Origin: Clarireedia homoeocarpa
Taxonomy: Eukaryota > Ascomycota > Leotiomycetes > Helotiales > Rutstroemiaceae
Assembly (NCBI GenBank): GCA_001465935.1
Contig: LNKV01000038.1
Location: 70,176 to 134,175 of the forward strand
Length of the DNA stretch: 64,000 nt
Direction of reading: 5' to 3'
The position numbers were made by a program, and so were the translations under genes. The notes below the pieces were generated by a model, which saw only the letters and a list, made by a program, of their open reading frames with translations, did not search any database and was not told the DNA's origin. Within the stretch, counting starts at the first letter, position 1. Every line of letters starts with the position of its first letter. Of this stretch, positions 54,728 through 64,000 are shown in pieces.

Positions 54728-57289
54728 GGCGCATGAAGTGGATGATACAATGCGACCTCCAAGGATATTTGGCGCCACCGAGAACGCCAGCCAGACATTC
54801 GGATCCGTAACTGTTGGTATAAGAGAGTTGAATCTGTAGATAATAGCAACCTGTACCAGGAAGGGTTTAACGGCGTCGGTCTTGGTTCGGATCAGCCGCC
54901 TTTTCGAAGATGAGTGGTTCACTATGGACCTGCGGGTACGTGTCCAATGCTCCCGAATCGTCGCTGACTCGTGAATGCAACGACGCGTTCGGAACTGTGG
55001 AAGGCAATTGAGAATAAGAAGAGGAAGACCGAGAATGTATTCCATATGCAGCTCCTTTGGACATCTATCACAAGCTCACCGGCCTGAACAAAGCTCCTTT
55101 TTTACTCTCATGGTGATCACTGATAATTGACCTTTAGCTAATTAACCAGTATCCCCAAGATCTAGTACAAACGCCGCCAATGTTGTTAATGATGCTCCTC
55201 CTGCATATTTGGGTCTTCAAAATCACACTCATGGTTGCAGGACCTGATACGTGAAAAGGGCCGCATGGTGCAGTGTTGATTGCTCAATGTCGAGCGTCCC
55301 GATGCATCTAGAATCGCTTGGATCCTTTGTGCACATGAGTCTGCCGAGCCTTTGGACAATTTGCGGTTGATTTCAGTATTTCATTACCCCAGCTTTTTGA
55401 CCCAAGGAACTTTCCCTATGGCACCCATTTTGAACGATTTCCGCTCATTAAATGTTGAGGTCTAGTTGCAAAAGGCAGCAGTCTTCTACACACGCCGAAT
55501 CAGCCGGGAGAAGCTATGTCCGAAACCGATGTTCAATCCGGTTCTTTGCATCATCGCATCATGGCTGCACAGACTTTCGGGATATTGCAGGCAACATGAG
55601 CGGTCAGCGCTTCGGATAAGAACAGTTGAACAATTGAATGACCCTCTGTGGAGAAAATCAAAACCGGATGAGGAAGAACGACTGACCAATTAGATTGTCC
55701 TTTGGAATTGCGATGGTCACATCTAATGCTCAATGAAGTTAAAATGCCCAATTCGTGGTTTTTTTCTAGCCGCCGAAACCGTACTGAGCGCAAGGTTCTA
55801 AGTTACATGATTTTGAGGTTCTCCTTTCAACTCCTCTTCCCGATCATGATCTTAGTATTACTGGGAATATACTGTTTCAGGTTGGCGAAGGAATATGATA
55901 GGGCAAGGGCTACCTAATCAGGAGTTTTCGCATCAGATAGAAGGAGGAGAGCTTCAGCTTTTACATCAGCCTAGATGATGAGGATCATTTCCCCGCAGCC
56001 CATATATTATGATGATAAGATTGCAAATTGCCGCCGACAACGTGGATACTGCTATGGACCTAAGCAGGTTCCACTAGGCCAAGGTAATGTGAGCTGATGA
56101 GCGGAGCTGTCCCTCGTGGTTGAAGACCGAGAGCCTTCACCGCATCTGCGCCACAATATGTTGACACCTCTTTCTCTCAACAAATAGACGCGATTATTCT
56201 CAAGGCGTCCTCCAAGCCCATGGCTAATAGTTGTTTCATATATGACCCTATCTATCCTCGGCACCGCGACTATTCACTTGAGGTTGTAAGCAGTGCCTCA
56301 CGGTTGCTGTTTGGAGCGCGTGGCGAAACGGAGAGCAAGGCTCTTCGGTATCAAGCGTTGAAAAATGTAGTGAATATGAACCATTCTGATTGCTTAGCAG
56401 ATACAAGGTACAGCTCGATAGAAGCGTGGAAAGTGGACCATCAGGATCCCCACCCAGCCAGGGGACTTTGAGCCATTTAGCACATATCGCTTATTCAATT
56501 ACCATTATACAAGGGAATCCTACCCAAAGAGCCAAGCTCTTCCACAATCTGGGATCAAGGCACGACGATACCGTTTAGATACCACAAACGGCAAGAATGA
56601 CATCGTCTGGCAGCTCACAAACTTTTGCGTCTCAAAGCCTCAAGAAAAGGCCGCATCTGTGCCCAAGTATCGCAACGAATAATGAAAAAATATGCCGCGC
56701 GACATGGTTAATATAGCCATAAAGGTCTGTATGGCTGTTTGTGGCTCGATTCTCGTGTTCAGGGCAAATCAGCATGCTAGATATAATCCATGCGTATTTT
56801 TGGATATATCAGATATCCGACACGATCCCTGATCCGATATGTACCGACCGAAATCATGCCAAATGACGGATGTCCTGGCCGTGGCTTTACGGGCTACTCT
56901 AAGACATCTCAGGGGCGCCAGATGTTTTCATCCTGCTACACAACATCTGTCCGAAATTGCGTATGAATTCTCCAGCTCGTTCCAACAGTTGGGAATAGAA
57001 AATGAAGTTAACTCCGTATGGCCCCCAACTCGAAAATGAGGCGAGGAGAAATAATGAGGCAAATGGCTCGCACGTCCTAACAAGGGTCTGCCACGAATTT
57101 CTGCAACACGAGGAACCGACCGCAGTTTTTCTGCAGCATCTCCACGCTAAACTTGATCCTGCCGACCACGAGGGTGTACTATTGCACTATTATTTGTATT
57201 TTGTATATAAATTTAACACCATAGCAGCTACTGGCACTGTGCTTCTACATTCTGACAACCCTGACCCTTATTTGGCTTCACTGGCTTGA
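54728..57289. other. Gene-free stretch with decayed-looking short frames
   Basis: No frame exceeds about 95 codons. Some fragments look protein-like: a minus-strand frame (55064-54867, ATG start, Ser-rich, like a transporter N-terminus), a hydrophobic segment near 55795-55900, and an upstream-downstream pair near 56490-56570 whose GNPTQRAKLFHNLGSRH resembles the start of tetratricopeptide units. No continuous gene can be built with plausible splice sites. It may be one or more decayed genes or simply random sequence. Confidence 0.4.
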
Positions 57290-57990
57290 GAATTGGCTAA
57301 GCAAGAGTACGAGAGCCCAGGTATTGGAGTAGCCGGTCAAATCCGTGACTACTCATCCTTTTACTGTGTCACGTATTAAGAACTCTCGCGAATCGATCTC
57401 GACAATATAATACAAAGTACCACAGCAATTCCCACGGATCAATGACGAAAATCATGATTACGTCTAGAATAAATACCTAACATCGAACTCCGAGCCTGGA
57501 GGAGAAAGATATTACTAATCGTGGATCATTCGACGGTTTTCTTTTCAGGGGCACCTCATACCGGTACGTGAAAGGTACCAGCCGAAACAGGAAAAAGGGA
57601 GGCAGCTCTCTACCCCATTCGTCTGTCGCTCGGGACGCTGTCTGGCTTTTTCTGTCCTTACCTACGATAAGTCGATAGGTTTTGGGCCAGATCTTAGGTT
57701 TTAATACTCTCTCACTCTCCTCTTACGTTCTAATAGTCAGCTGAGATAGCTGAGATAGCTGAGAATTCGTTCTTCGGGCTCCTCCTCAATACATCCGACG
57801 CGCTTCTTGTATATCTGAGACACCGCAGTGATGAACACATAAATAAATCATTACCATTGCAAGCACAACACGAATATTTATAAAAGAGGCTTTAGGTGCC
57901 CAGATTTATGCCGAAGATGAAGGCTCTAGTGTGAAAGCATATCTTGGTACCTGGGGGAGCAGATACAAATAGTAAGAGTGGACCTTGACC

Positions 57991-58020
57991 AGCCATAGCC
58001 ATAGCCATAGCCATAGCCAT
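57991..58020. repeat. AGCCAT x5 tandem repeat
   Basis: Five perfect hexamers in non-coding DNA upstream of the CENP-B-type gene. Confidence 0.9.
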
Positions 58021-59014
58021 TGTTCCAGGTACAGGTCAGTCAGTGAAAGTGTGTATAGGATGGAATTACACGAGGTCCTCTGCCGCGTTAATCAGACGTT
58101 TTTAAAATGCCTGCGCTACGTCTAGATTTACATCCGGAGATGCGAGTGAACGCCGAAAGGGCGGACGAAGGAATGAATAAACGAGCTCCCTGAGACGGAC
58201 AAGCGTCGAGCACAGTTCTGATAAAGCCACAAGTGTCAAGCACAAGCACAACTGCACCGCAACCGCATCTTCTCCGCATCTTCGAACGTTTTTGCTAGTT
58301 GTGAGGTACCTGTATGAACCTGTATGAGCCTGTATGAACCTGCAGAGTGCAGGACCGCAAGACCGCAAGACTGCAGCGAGGTGCTTCGTACTTCGTACAG
58401 TACGAACAAAAGTCCCACCCCGTACAGTGTACATACAACAACTACTGGGTATATTCTGTTGATCCTTGGTCTTACTAGATAGTGCTAATCCGCAATGGGC
58501 AATCCCATTAAATTCTCTTCCAATCAGTAGACCATCCTTGTTAAGTTGTTACTGTGCTCTTTGCTTTCTATCCACTCCCTCTCTCATCCGATATAGTCTG
58601 CCATGCCCGCCATGCCCTGCTTTGGTTCGTAATTGTAATTGGATCTTCATAATATTTTGATTATTCTGAAATTCGATTCCCATTTTCGTCTCCATTTAGA
58701 TTTGTGTTTCCTCGTCCTTCTTCTTGTTTGCCCCTGTATTTAATACTGTATGCCTTTTTAGCAACCATAGGAAAAGACCACGACTAGGCATTCCCAGAGA
58801 GAAGGCCCACCACACTATTCCATGAAAGGCTTCATCAGTCCCGACTCCCCCATCATCCCCCCATCCTCTTGCTGCTGCGGAACCTGTACCTTGTCAAAGA
58901 GATTCCCATAAACTTACCGGCCAAACCTAACCACTGCGTGACTACCACCACTGCCACTACCACTACCACCACCTCCCATCACCGCTACCACCTTGCACCT
59001 TGAACTAAAACCCT

Positions 59015-59070
59015 TACCTACCTACCTACCTACCTACCTACCTACCTACCTACCTACCTACCTACTTACC
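59015..59070. repeat. (TACC)12 microsatellite
   Basis: Twelve perfect TACC units followed by TACT and TACC, ending CTAGG. It lies about 590 bp upstream of the CENP-B-type start codon, probably in the promoter or leader. Confidence 0.95.
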
Positions 59071-59655
59071 TAGGTACATACAGCTCTTGCACTCTTATTC
59101 ACTCCATACATCTCTTTCACGCGCCCGCTCCTGCAGCTTCCGTTGCAGCCCTTTTGCTTTTACGTCGTGTTTCTTCCTTCTCCGGCATTGATAGCATTTC
59201 CAGCATTTATTCCTACCCTCCCTTGTCGCATAATCAAACCGTCGTTCTGCCTCATCTCTTTACCACCACCACTCTCCACCACTACCACCGGCGTGCATCA
59301 CTTACTCCATCCTCTGGCTGCGCGCGTCTAACTATAGTTTGAAACGCAGTTCATATTCATACAACTCGAAACCAGAGCAATCTGACAAGTCTGCTATACC
59401 TGCTGGACTCGAACCATCCTTCCTGCAGGACCACGCAGGGTTTAGCCTCTTGACGTTGTTTAGAAACTACCGCTCGCTTTGCTTATCATGCATGCAGTCT
59501 CCCGCTCTTGAGGCTTTCTACGTCCTTGATTAATATTGTACATCTTGCGCAAGGTACCATAAACAACTTCATCTACCTCAAATATCTGGCACATAAGCAA
59601 AGATACAAGAAACAGCTGTTCGATCCCGAGACATAATAAGATACACAAACTCAAG

Positions 59656-61553
59656 ATGGCGCAAATGGGTATGGACCATGAACAGCATCACAATCCACAG
59701 GAGAATGGCTTCAGCAATGATGGTTGGGCTGAACTCAGCAGCAGCTATAACTCCCCACAGCATCAGTCGCCGACCTACGAGTATGGGGGACAGTATGGTT
59801 ATATGTCCTCACTTCCAATGCCGGCTGGTAATGGCTACCCACGAATGGCCCCACCGCCGGTGACACATGCCACGCATCAACAGCAACTTCTTCCTCTCAT
59901 CATGCCGAATCATCCTACATGGCCGAGCATGTTGACTAATCCCGCGAGCTTTCAAGCACCGCCAGTTGCAATTCCTCCCCCACCAACGGGGAAGCCGGCC
60001 ACAAAACTTCCAGCTATTCATGCTACGCCTACCCCACGGAAAACACTCACTGACAGCGATCGAAGACGTATGTGTCAATATCATGAGGACAATCCCACTG
60101 TTAAACAGACTGAAATTGGAGGTGAGTTACATATTCCATGGGAAGTTGATCTGAAGACCCTTGACTAAATCATTCTCTAGCAATGTTTGGCGTTGAACGA
60201 AGGTATGTCGTATGATTTAGATGCTAGTTTGGTCACAACTAAACAAACTTTAGTACGGTATCTAAGGTTCTACGTCAGAGGGAAAAGTATCTCTTTCCAG
60301 AAGATCGAGCTCTATCTCCTGTTAAGCGAGCAAAGGGGAAGTTTCCTGACATAGAAAGGGCACTTTCAAACTGGGTCCGAAACTCGCAGAAGCAAGGTAT
60401 TCCACTCACTGATGCTGCAATCAAAGAAAAGGCCAAGTTCTTTGCAACAACGGTTGGAAACAACGAGAGCCATATCAAGACAAATAGCACAAGTTGGCTC
60501 GAAAAGTTTAAGCAGAAAAATGGCATTGGGGGGGGTCTGAGACGGAGAGCTTCGGAAACAAACATTCACAGTATCTCCGAACGTATGTCACTCAGCGTAG
60601 ATCCCAAGCAAGGCTCAAGAGCGCACACACCAAACGGAATTTCTCCTGCTTCGCCGAATGGTATATCATCTCCACATCCTCTTGCATCCGCCAAGAGTAG
60701 TGAGGACCTCAGAAGCCATGTTCATGACAGCTTGAACAGTTATTTCGAATTCAGCCGAACGAACAACTACAAGCATTCGAATTCGCAAAGCACAACTTCT
60801 CTATCTAGCGCATTTACTGATACAGCACCCTCTTCTTTCTCCGGAGGTCCAACCAGTCCAACGACTCCATTTGCATTCTCCCCTGACGGAACCACCGGAT
60901 CTTGGATGCCGTCACAACATGCTCGTGTCCCACAGCAGTCTGTGAACAACGGACATAATGGCAACAATGGAGAGCATATGATGAACCACGGAATGGATGC
61001 GGATAATCCAGCTAGCAATTTCCAAAGACCGCGGAGCCAGACTTTTCCTACTTTGGCTATCGATCCTTCGTTTATTGCTTCTCAGGGAAATGAACCTGTT
61101 ACACCCAAGTTCAACTTGTCTGACACTGCTCCATCTTCTGCTGTAGAATCACCAGTACATGAATTAGGACCCGCATTCACCTTAGACTCGGCTATCTCAC
61201 CAAGGTCCTTGCATCACAGCAGCAGCAACAGCTCCATGGCTCCTCCGCCTGCATCGCTAACGCCAATAAGCGGATTGCAATCCCCTCCACACATCTCAGC
61301 GCCTAGCTCACCAACTCAAGACGATGCACGCCGAGCGCTTGACACTTTGCTCAACTTTTTCCAACAAGCACCTAACGGATTAGTCGATCAAAATGAATAC
61401 ATGACGGTTCTGAAACTGACCGAGAAGCTGAGATTACAACAGAACACGCCAGGGCCACTTCCAGGAGGGCTTCACCGGATTTCCGAGCAAGAGGGCGAGA
61501 ACCACGAGAGCCAGTCGACTCATCTCAAAATGGAACAATCTACCGCAAACTAA
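59656..61553 (+). CDS. CENP-B / pogo-type helix-turn-helix DNA-binding protein
   Basis: Exons 59656-60121, 60181-60202 and 60254-61553 give 595 residues. An N-terminal Gln/Pro-rich region leads to two HTH modules: a CENP-B N-terminal type (about 124-176; KTLTDSDRRRMCQYHEDNP, then AMFGVERSTVSKVLRQREKY, joined across a 22-nt exon) and a Tc5/CENP-B type (about 184-255; KGKFPDIERALSNWVRNSQK, then TSWLEKFKQKNGI). No DDE transposase domain follows; instead there is a long Ser/Pro-rich tail and a short helix near the end (DARRALDTLLNFFQQAPNGL). This fits a domesticated pogo-derived regulator, not a transposon. A role in centromere binding or transcription is not shown. A long repeat-containing leader precedes it. 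Confidence 0.85.
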
Positions 61554-62495
61554 AGACAGCGAGTTCAATACGAAAGCAGAATCCTTTTTTTCTATCTTGT
61601 ACATCAACGGCATTTTCAACTTCCAGCACATCATTCCTAGTCCGGCGTTCTGTTTAATCCTACGTTTTTACCTTGTACAGCGAACATTCTTCACCAATTT
61701 ACGAATACAACGGTTAAGGGGGAAGGGGTTCATTGCCCAAGTCGGCACGGAAGTTTCAGCGGGGAAAAGGCCTTGTTGCCCAAAAAGACACTTCAGAGGA
61801 ACAGCCGAACGATTCGAAATTATCTTTTTTATACCCAGCACATTTTACGCCATTCAAAGATCCCCCCCTGTTTATTTTTTATACATTCGATGCTCACGTC
61901 TGTTTATTTATTACTTCTTTCCCCCTCCAAGATTTTATTTTTACTTTTATTTTTATTACGCAACCCCAAACCTTTATGCCCCGTTTACGTCTTTCTTTAT
62001 TTACACGCTTGCGCGTCATACCCCCACTTTGCTGTAGCACGTTTTCGTATATCTCCCTCTCTGGTCGACTTTCTTACACTATTTTTGACAGAGCTGATTT
62101 TCAATGTATTTTCTGCGCCTCCCCCATCTTTTATTTTTGGCCCCCAATTGTCACCATATCATATCTACTTTTAGTCCAGGGGTTTCGGGGTGGCTCGGAT
62201 GTAGCAGAACACGAGGGGAACGGGGAGGAAGATGCATTCCAAATTCATTCGATTCTCCTATTTTTCTTTCGCCCCCTCCCCTCAATATCAAAATCCCGAC
62301 TTTGCTTTTCAAAGTTCCAAAAATGTCCTGTCTTGCTGGGGGTTACGGCATCTTGTATCAACTCTTTTCTCAACTTGCCCTCAATCCAAATCAACTCAAC
62401 TTGTATTTACGGCCTACCTTGTTCTGTATTTGTTCGCTCGCAATTCTTCTTTCGTTGCCTTTCTCAGCTATGATTTTCATGTTCTGGGTATTGGG

Positions 62496-62534
<39 letters not shown>

Positions 62535-63034
62535 CGTGTGTATCTATCTATCCTCTTTTCGCGCTTGGTTTTTTTGTGGGGGGAGGGGGCTCTCTGTATC
62601 TCTGTGATGTGAGATGAAAAATAGGAAGAGATGAATGAGGTCAACGCGTATGTAAACGTTGCATATAATGGGTTGAATGGATGGATGCACGGAGGGATGG
62701 GTGAAATCCCGCGAAGCTTTCCATCACCAAAAAGGGGGGCATTCTTCTTGATATGGTTGGTTTTCTTAGGGTAGCTTTCTTTCCTCTTCCATTCAATACA
62801 ACTATGAAGAAAGATCTCGTCCGGTCTACGGTCAGGCCAGTATAGTATGTCCAGTGCTGTTATTTGTGTGTACTTTTCGTTGCACCTTCTCAACTAGATA
62901 TATCCTTGATTGCAAATAGCCCCTTCGCATTTATTGCAGAGATATGACAAGATCATTACAATGTTCTAGATTTCGGATATCCATCTAAAAGCGCCTAACT
63001 ACATAACAAAACAGCCAACCATCCCACACAAAAC
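61554..63034. other. Long T/C-rich 3' region of the CENP-B-type gene
   Basis: From about 61580 to 62600 the plus strand is T/C-rich with blocks such as TTTATTTTTACTTTTATTTT, consistent with a long 3' UTR. It contains a (CT)15 run (62500-62530). Overlapping open frames (61597-62612) are low-complexity products of this bias and start without ATG context, so they are rejected. 62620-63034 is the 3' flank of the converging minus-strand gene. Confidence 0.5.
62500..62530. repeat. (CT)15 dinucleotide repeat
   Basis: Uninterrupted CT/TC run in the T/C-rich region downstream of the CENP-B-type gene. Confidence 0.95.
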
Positions 63035-63458
63035 TCAACTTAACCTCTCCGCCCACAGCTCCTCCACCCCTTTCTCCGCCAGTTCCGGAATCAACCTCAC
63101 AACAATAAGTTCCACCACCGCATACAGCAAATGCTTATTACAATAAACGTCTCCAAAAACATCCAGTATATCTTCTACTTCCTTAATATGTCTTTCCTCC
63201 TTCTGCATTTCCAGTACCTTCTTATCCGTCCCGACACCAGTACCCGACCCGAAATAGATATCTCGAACCGGGACCGGGATCAGTGCTAGGATAGCTTCTG
63301 CGCACTTCCGCCGAATGAGAACGGTCTCGGCTGGTGTAGGGGGGGTGCGGGCAGGGGCCAGAGTGTTGTTAGGGAAGAGGGCCAGGCGAGTGGTGCGGAA
63401 GAGAGGGGCTAGAAGGGAGGGGTCGAGTATACGGGTATGAATTTGGTGGGAGAGGATT
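63035..63458 (-). CDS. Terminal exon of a sorting-nexin-like protein (Nexin_C-type domain), rest outside or unresolved
   Basis: Minus-strand exon with acceptor TTCACAG at 63459-63465 and stop TGA at 63035-63037; the first base completes a split codon. It encodes about 141 residues: ILSHQIHTRILDPSLLAPLF, RTTRLALFPNN, then AETVLIRRKCAEAILALIPV and HLLYAVVELIVVRLIPEL. This pattern (FRTTRLALFP...RRKCAEAILALIP...NKHLLYAVVELIVVRLIPEL) resembles the Nexin_C/PX-associated C-terminal domains of fungal sorting-nexin and PXA proteins. An in-frame stop just upstream shows a real intron is needed. No convincing preceding exon was found in 63466-64000, so the intron is long or the exon is small. Role inferred: endosomal or ER membrane trafficking. 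Confidence 0.6.
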
Positions 63459-64000
63459 CTGTGAATTTTTCAAAAATGCATGTGTTAGTGAATATTGCTT
63501 TTTACTCTTATTTCGTCTGAAAATACGGTGTGTGCATGTAATGTACAGATACAATGATGAGACAACGGAATGAGGTCGAGACCGCATAGGCTGATTTTTC
63601 TTTTCGATATTGACTTTCTCGGCCGTTTTTTTTTTTCTCTCTGCATCTGAGATATTTTATTGGTTCTCAATAAACGGAACGAAACGAGAGAGGGGGGAGA
63701 AAATTGATAGCTTTTTCATATTAAGGTACCCCAAACCGCTCGAGCCGGGGTTCAAGCAGAAAGGAGGAAAGGAAAAGGAATGTGAAAATGTTGGATGAAC
63801 GAATGGGGGCCAAGACCCGGAGGGGAAAATGAGCAAAATTCGCCAAATGCAGATCTGTCCAGTTTTGGCAAAAACGGAAGCGGCAATTGACTTGTTTAGA
63901 AGATGCACCTTCTTCGCGGGGAAGGTTTGCGCGACGGCACTGAATGTATGAGATAGGAAATGATGTATGATGTCTAGGTAAGTCTTTTCATTGAGCCGGG
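63459..64000. other. Window end: probable intron or 5' exons of the Nexin_C-type gene, unresolved
   Basis: 542 bp with no frame showing a domain on either strand. On the plus strand CTAGGTAAGTC near 63973 looks like a splice donor, which would suggest a plus-strand transcript crossing the edge, but nothing supports an exon there. Confidence 0.35.

Larger units (their letters stand above)
57290..59655 (+). promoter_or_regulatory. Upstream region and long leader of the CENP-B-type gene
   Basis: 2.4 kb without a supported gene. Repeats: AGCCAT x5 (57991-58020), TGTATGAACC-type units (about 58310-58345) and (TACC)12 (59015-59062). From about 58850 to 59330 the plus strand is C/T-rich (ACCACCACT blocks), typical of a fungal promoter or leader. 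Short upstream ATG frames, such as one near 59489 closed by TGA after eight codons, would be uORFs if transcribed. Confidence 0.5.

Noticed and set aside
59395..59420. tRNA-like B box (GGTTCGAGTCC on the minus strand)
   Set aside because: No A box, no T-stem pairing and no acceptor stem around it; a chance match in the CENP-B-type leader.
61733..62473. 246-codon plus-strand frame after the CENP-B-type gene
   Set aside because: Phe/Ser/Leu-rich translation of a T/C-biased tract, non-ATG start, no domain; better explained as 3' UTR.

Overview
The window is nuclear DNA from a filamentous ascomycete (Pezizomycotina). Introns are short (mostly 48-87 nt, GT...AG, several with a CTAAC-type branch site). 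Proteins include typical filamentous-fungal orthologues: a Kap104-type transportin, a Vps3/AvaB-type CORVET subunit, a Set3C/Hos4-like ankyrin protein and a Zn2Cys6 factor. The proteins and the microsatellite-rich spacers look to me like Leotiomycetes (Helotiales, Botrytis/Sclerotinia-like), but that placement is inference. No prophage, integrated virus, CRISPR array, tRNA, rRNA or intact transposon was recognised.

Layout. 1-920: 3' end of a transportin gene. 921-13989: about 13 kb without a convincing gene, full of simple repeats and ending in a pyrimidine-rich leader for a Zn2Cys6 transcription factor (13990-16146). 17032-18140: a UCH37-type deubiquitinase, convergent with a Vps3-like CORVET subunit (18501-22221), which is divergent from a CASP/Coy1 golgin (22589-24984). 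25-30 kb: sparse, with a secreted DUF3455 protein and kinetochore Mis12. 31-39.3 kb: PPR protein, histidine acid phosphatase, phosphoglycerate-mutase-like protein and Mss51. 39.5-43.6 kb: splicing factor RSE1 (SF3b130), whose second intron carries a C/D-box snoRNA. 43.7-49.9 kb: an intracellular LysM/zinc-finger protein and the large Hos4-like ankyrin protein. 51-54.7 kb: ALKBH6-like dioxygenase, DFG10 polyprenol reductase and DRG1/Rbg1 GTPase, tightly packed. 54.7-57.3 kb: degraded-looking DNA. 59.6-61.6 kb: a CENP-B/pogo-type DNA-binding protein. 63-64 kb: last exon of a Nexin_C-type protein.

These are mostly unrelated housekeeping genes, often in divergent pairs with 265-375 bp between start codons or convergent pairs with short 3' spacers. 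Two trafficking genes (Vps3-like and CASP) share a promoter region, and two mitochondrial gene-expression factors (PPR protein and Mss51) lie about 5 kb apart.

The most notable find is the intronic snoRNA. Its box-D guide pairs over 13 nt with the fungal 18S segment AGGAACAATTGGA and places methylation on the residue equivalent to yeast A541, the snR41 site (human SNORD62, A590). All exon coordinates were derived by hand from splice signals and reading-frame continuity.
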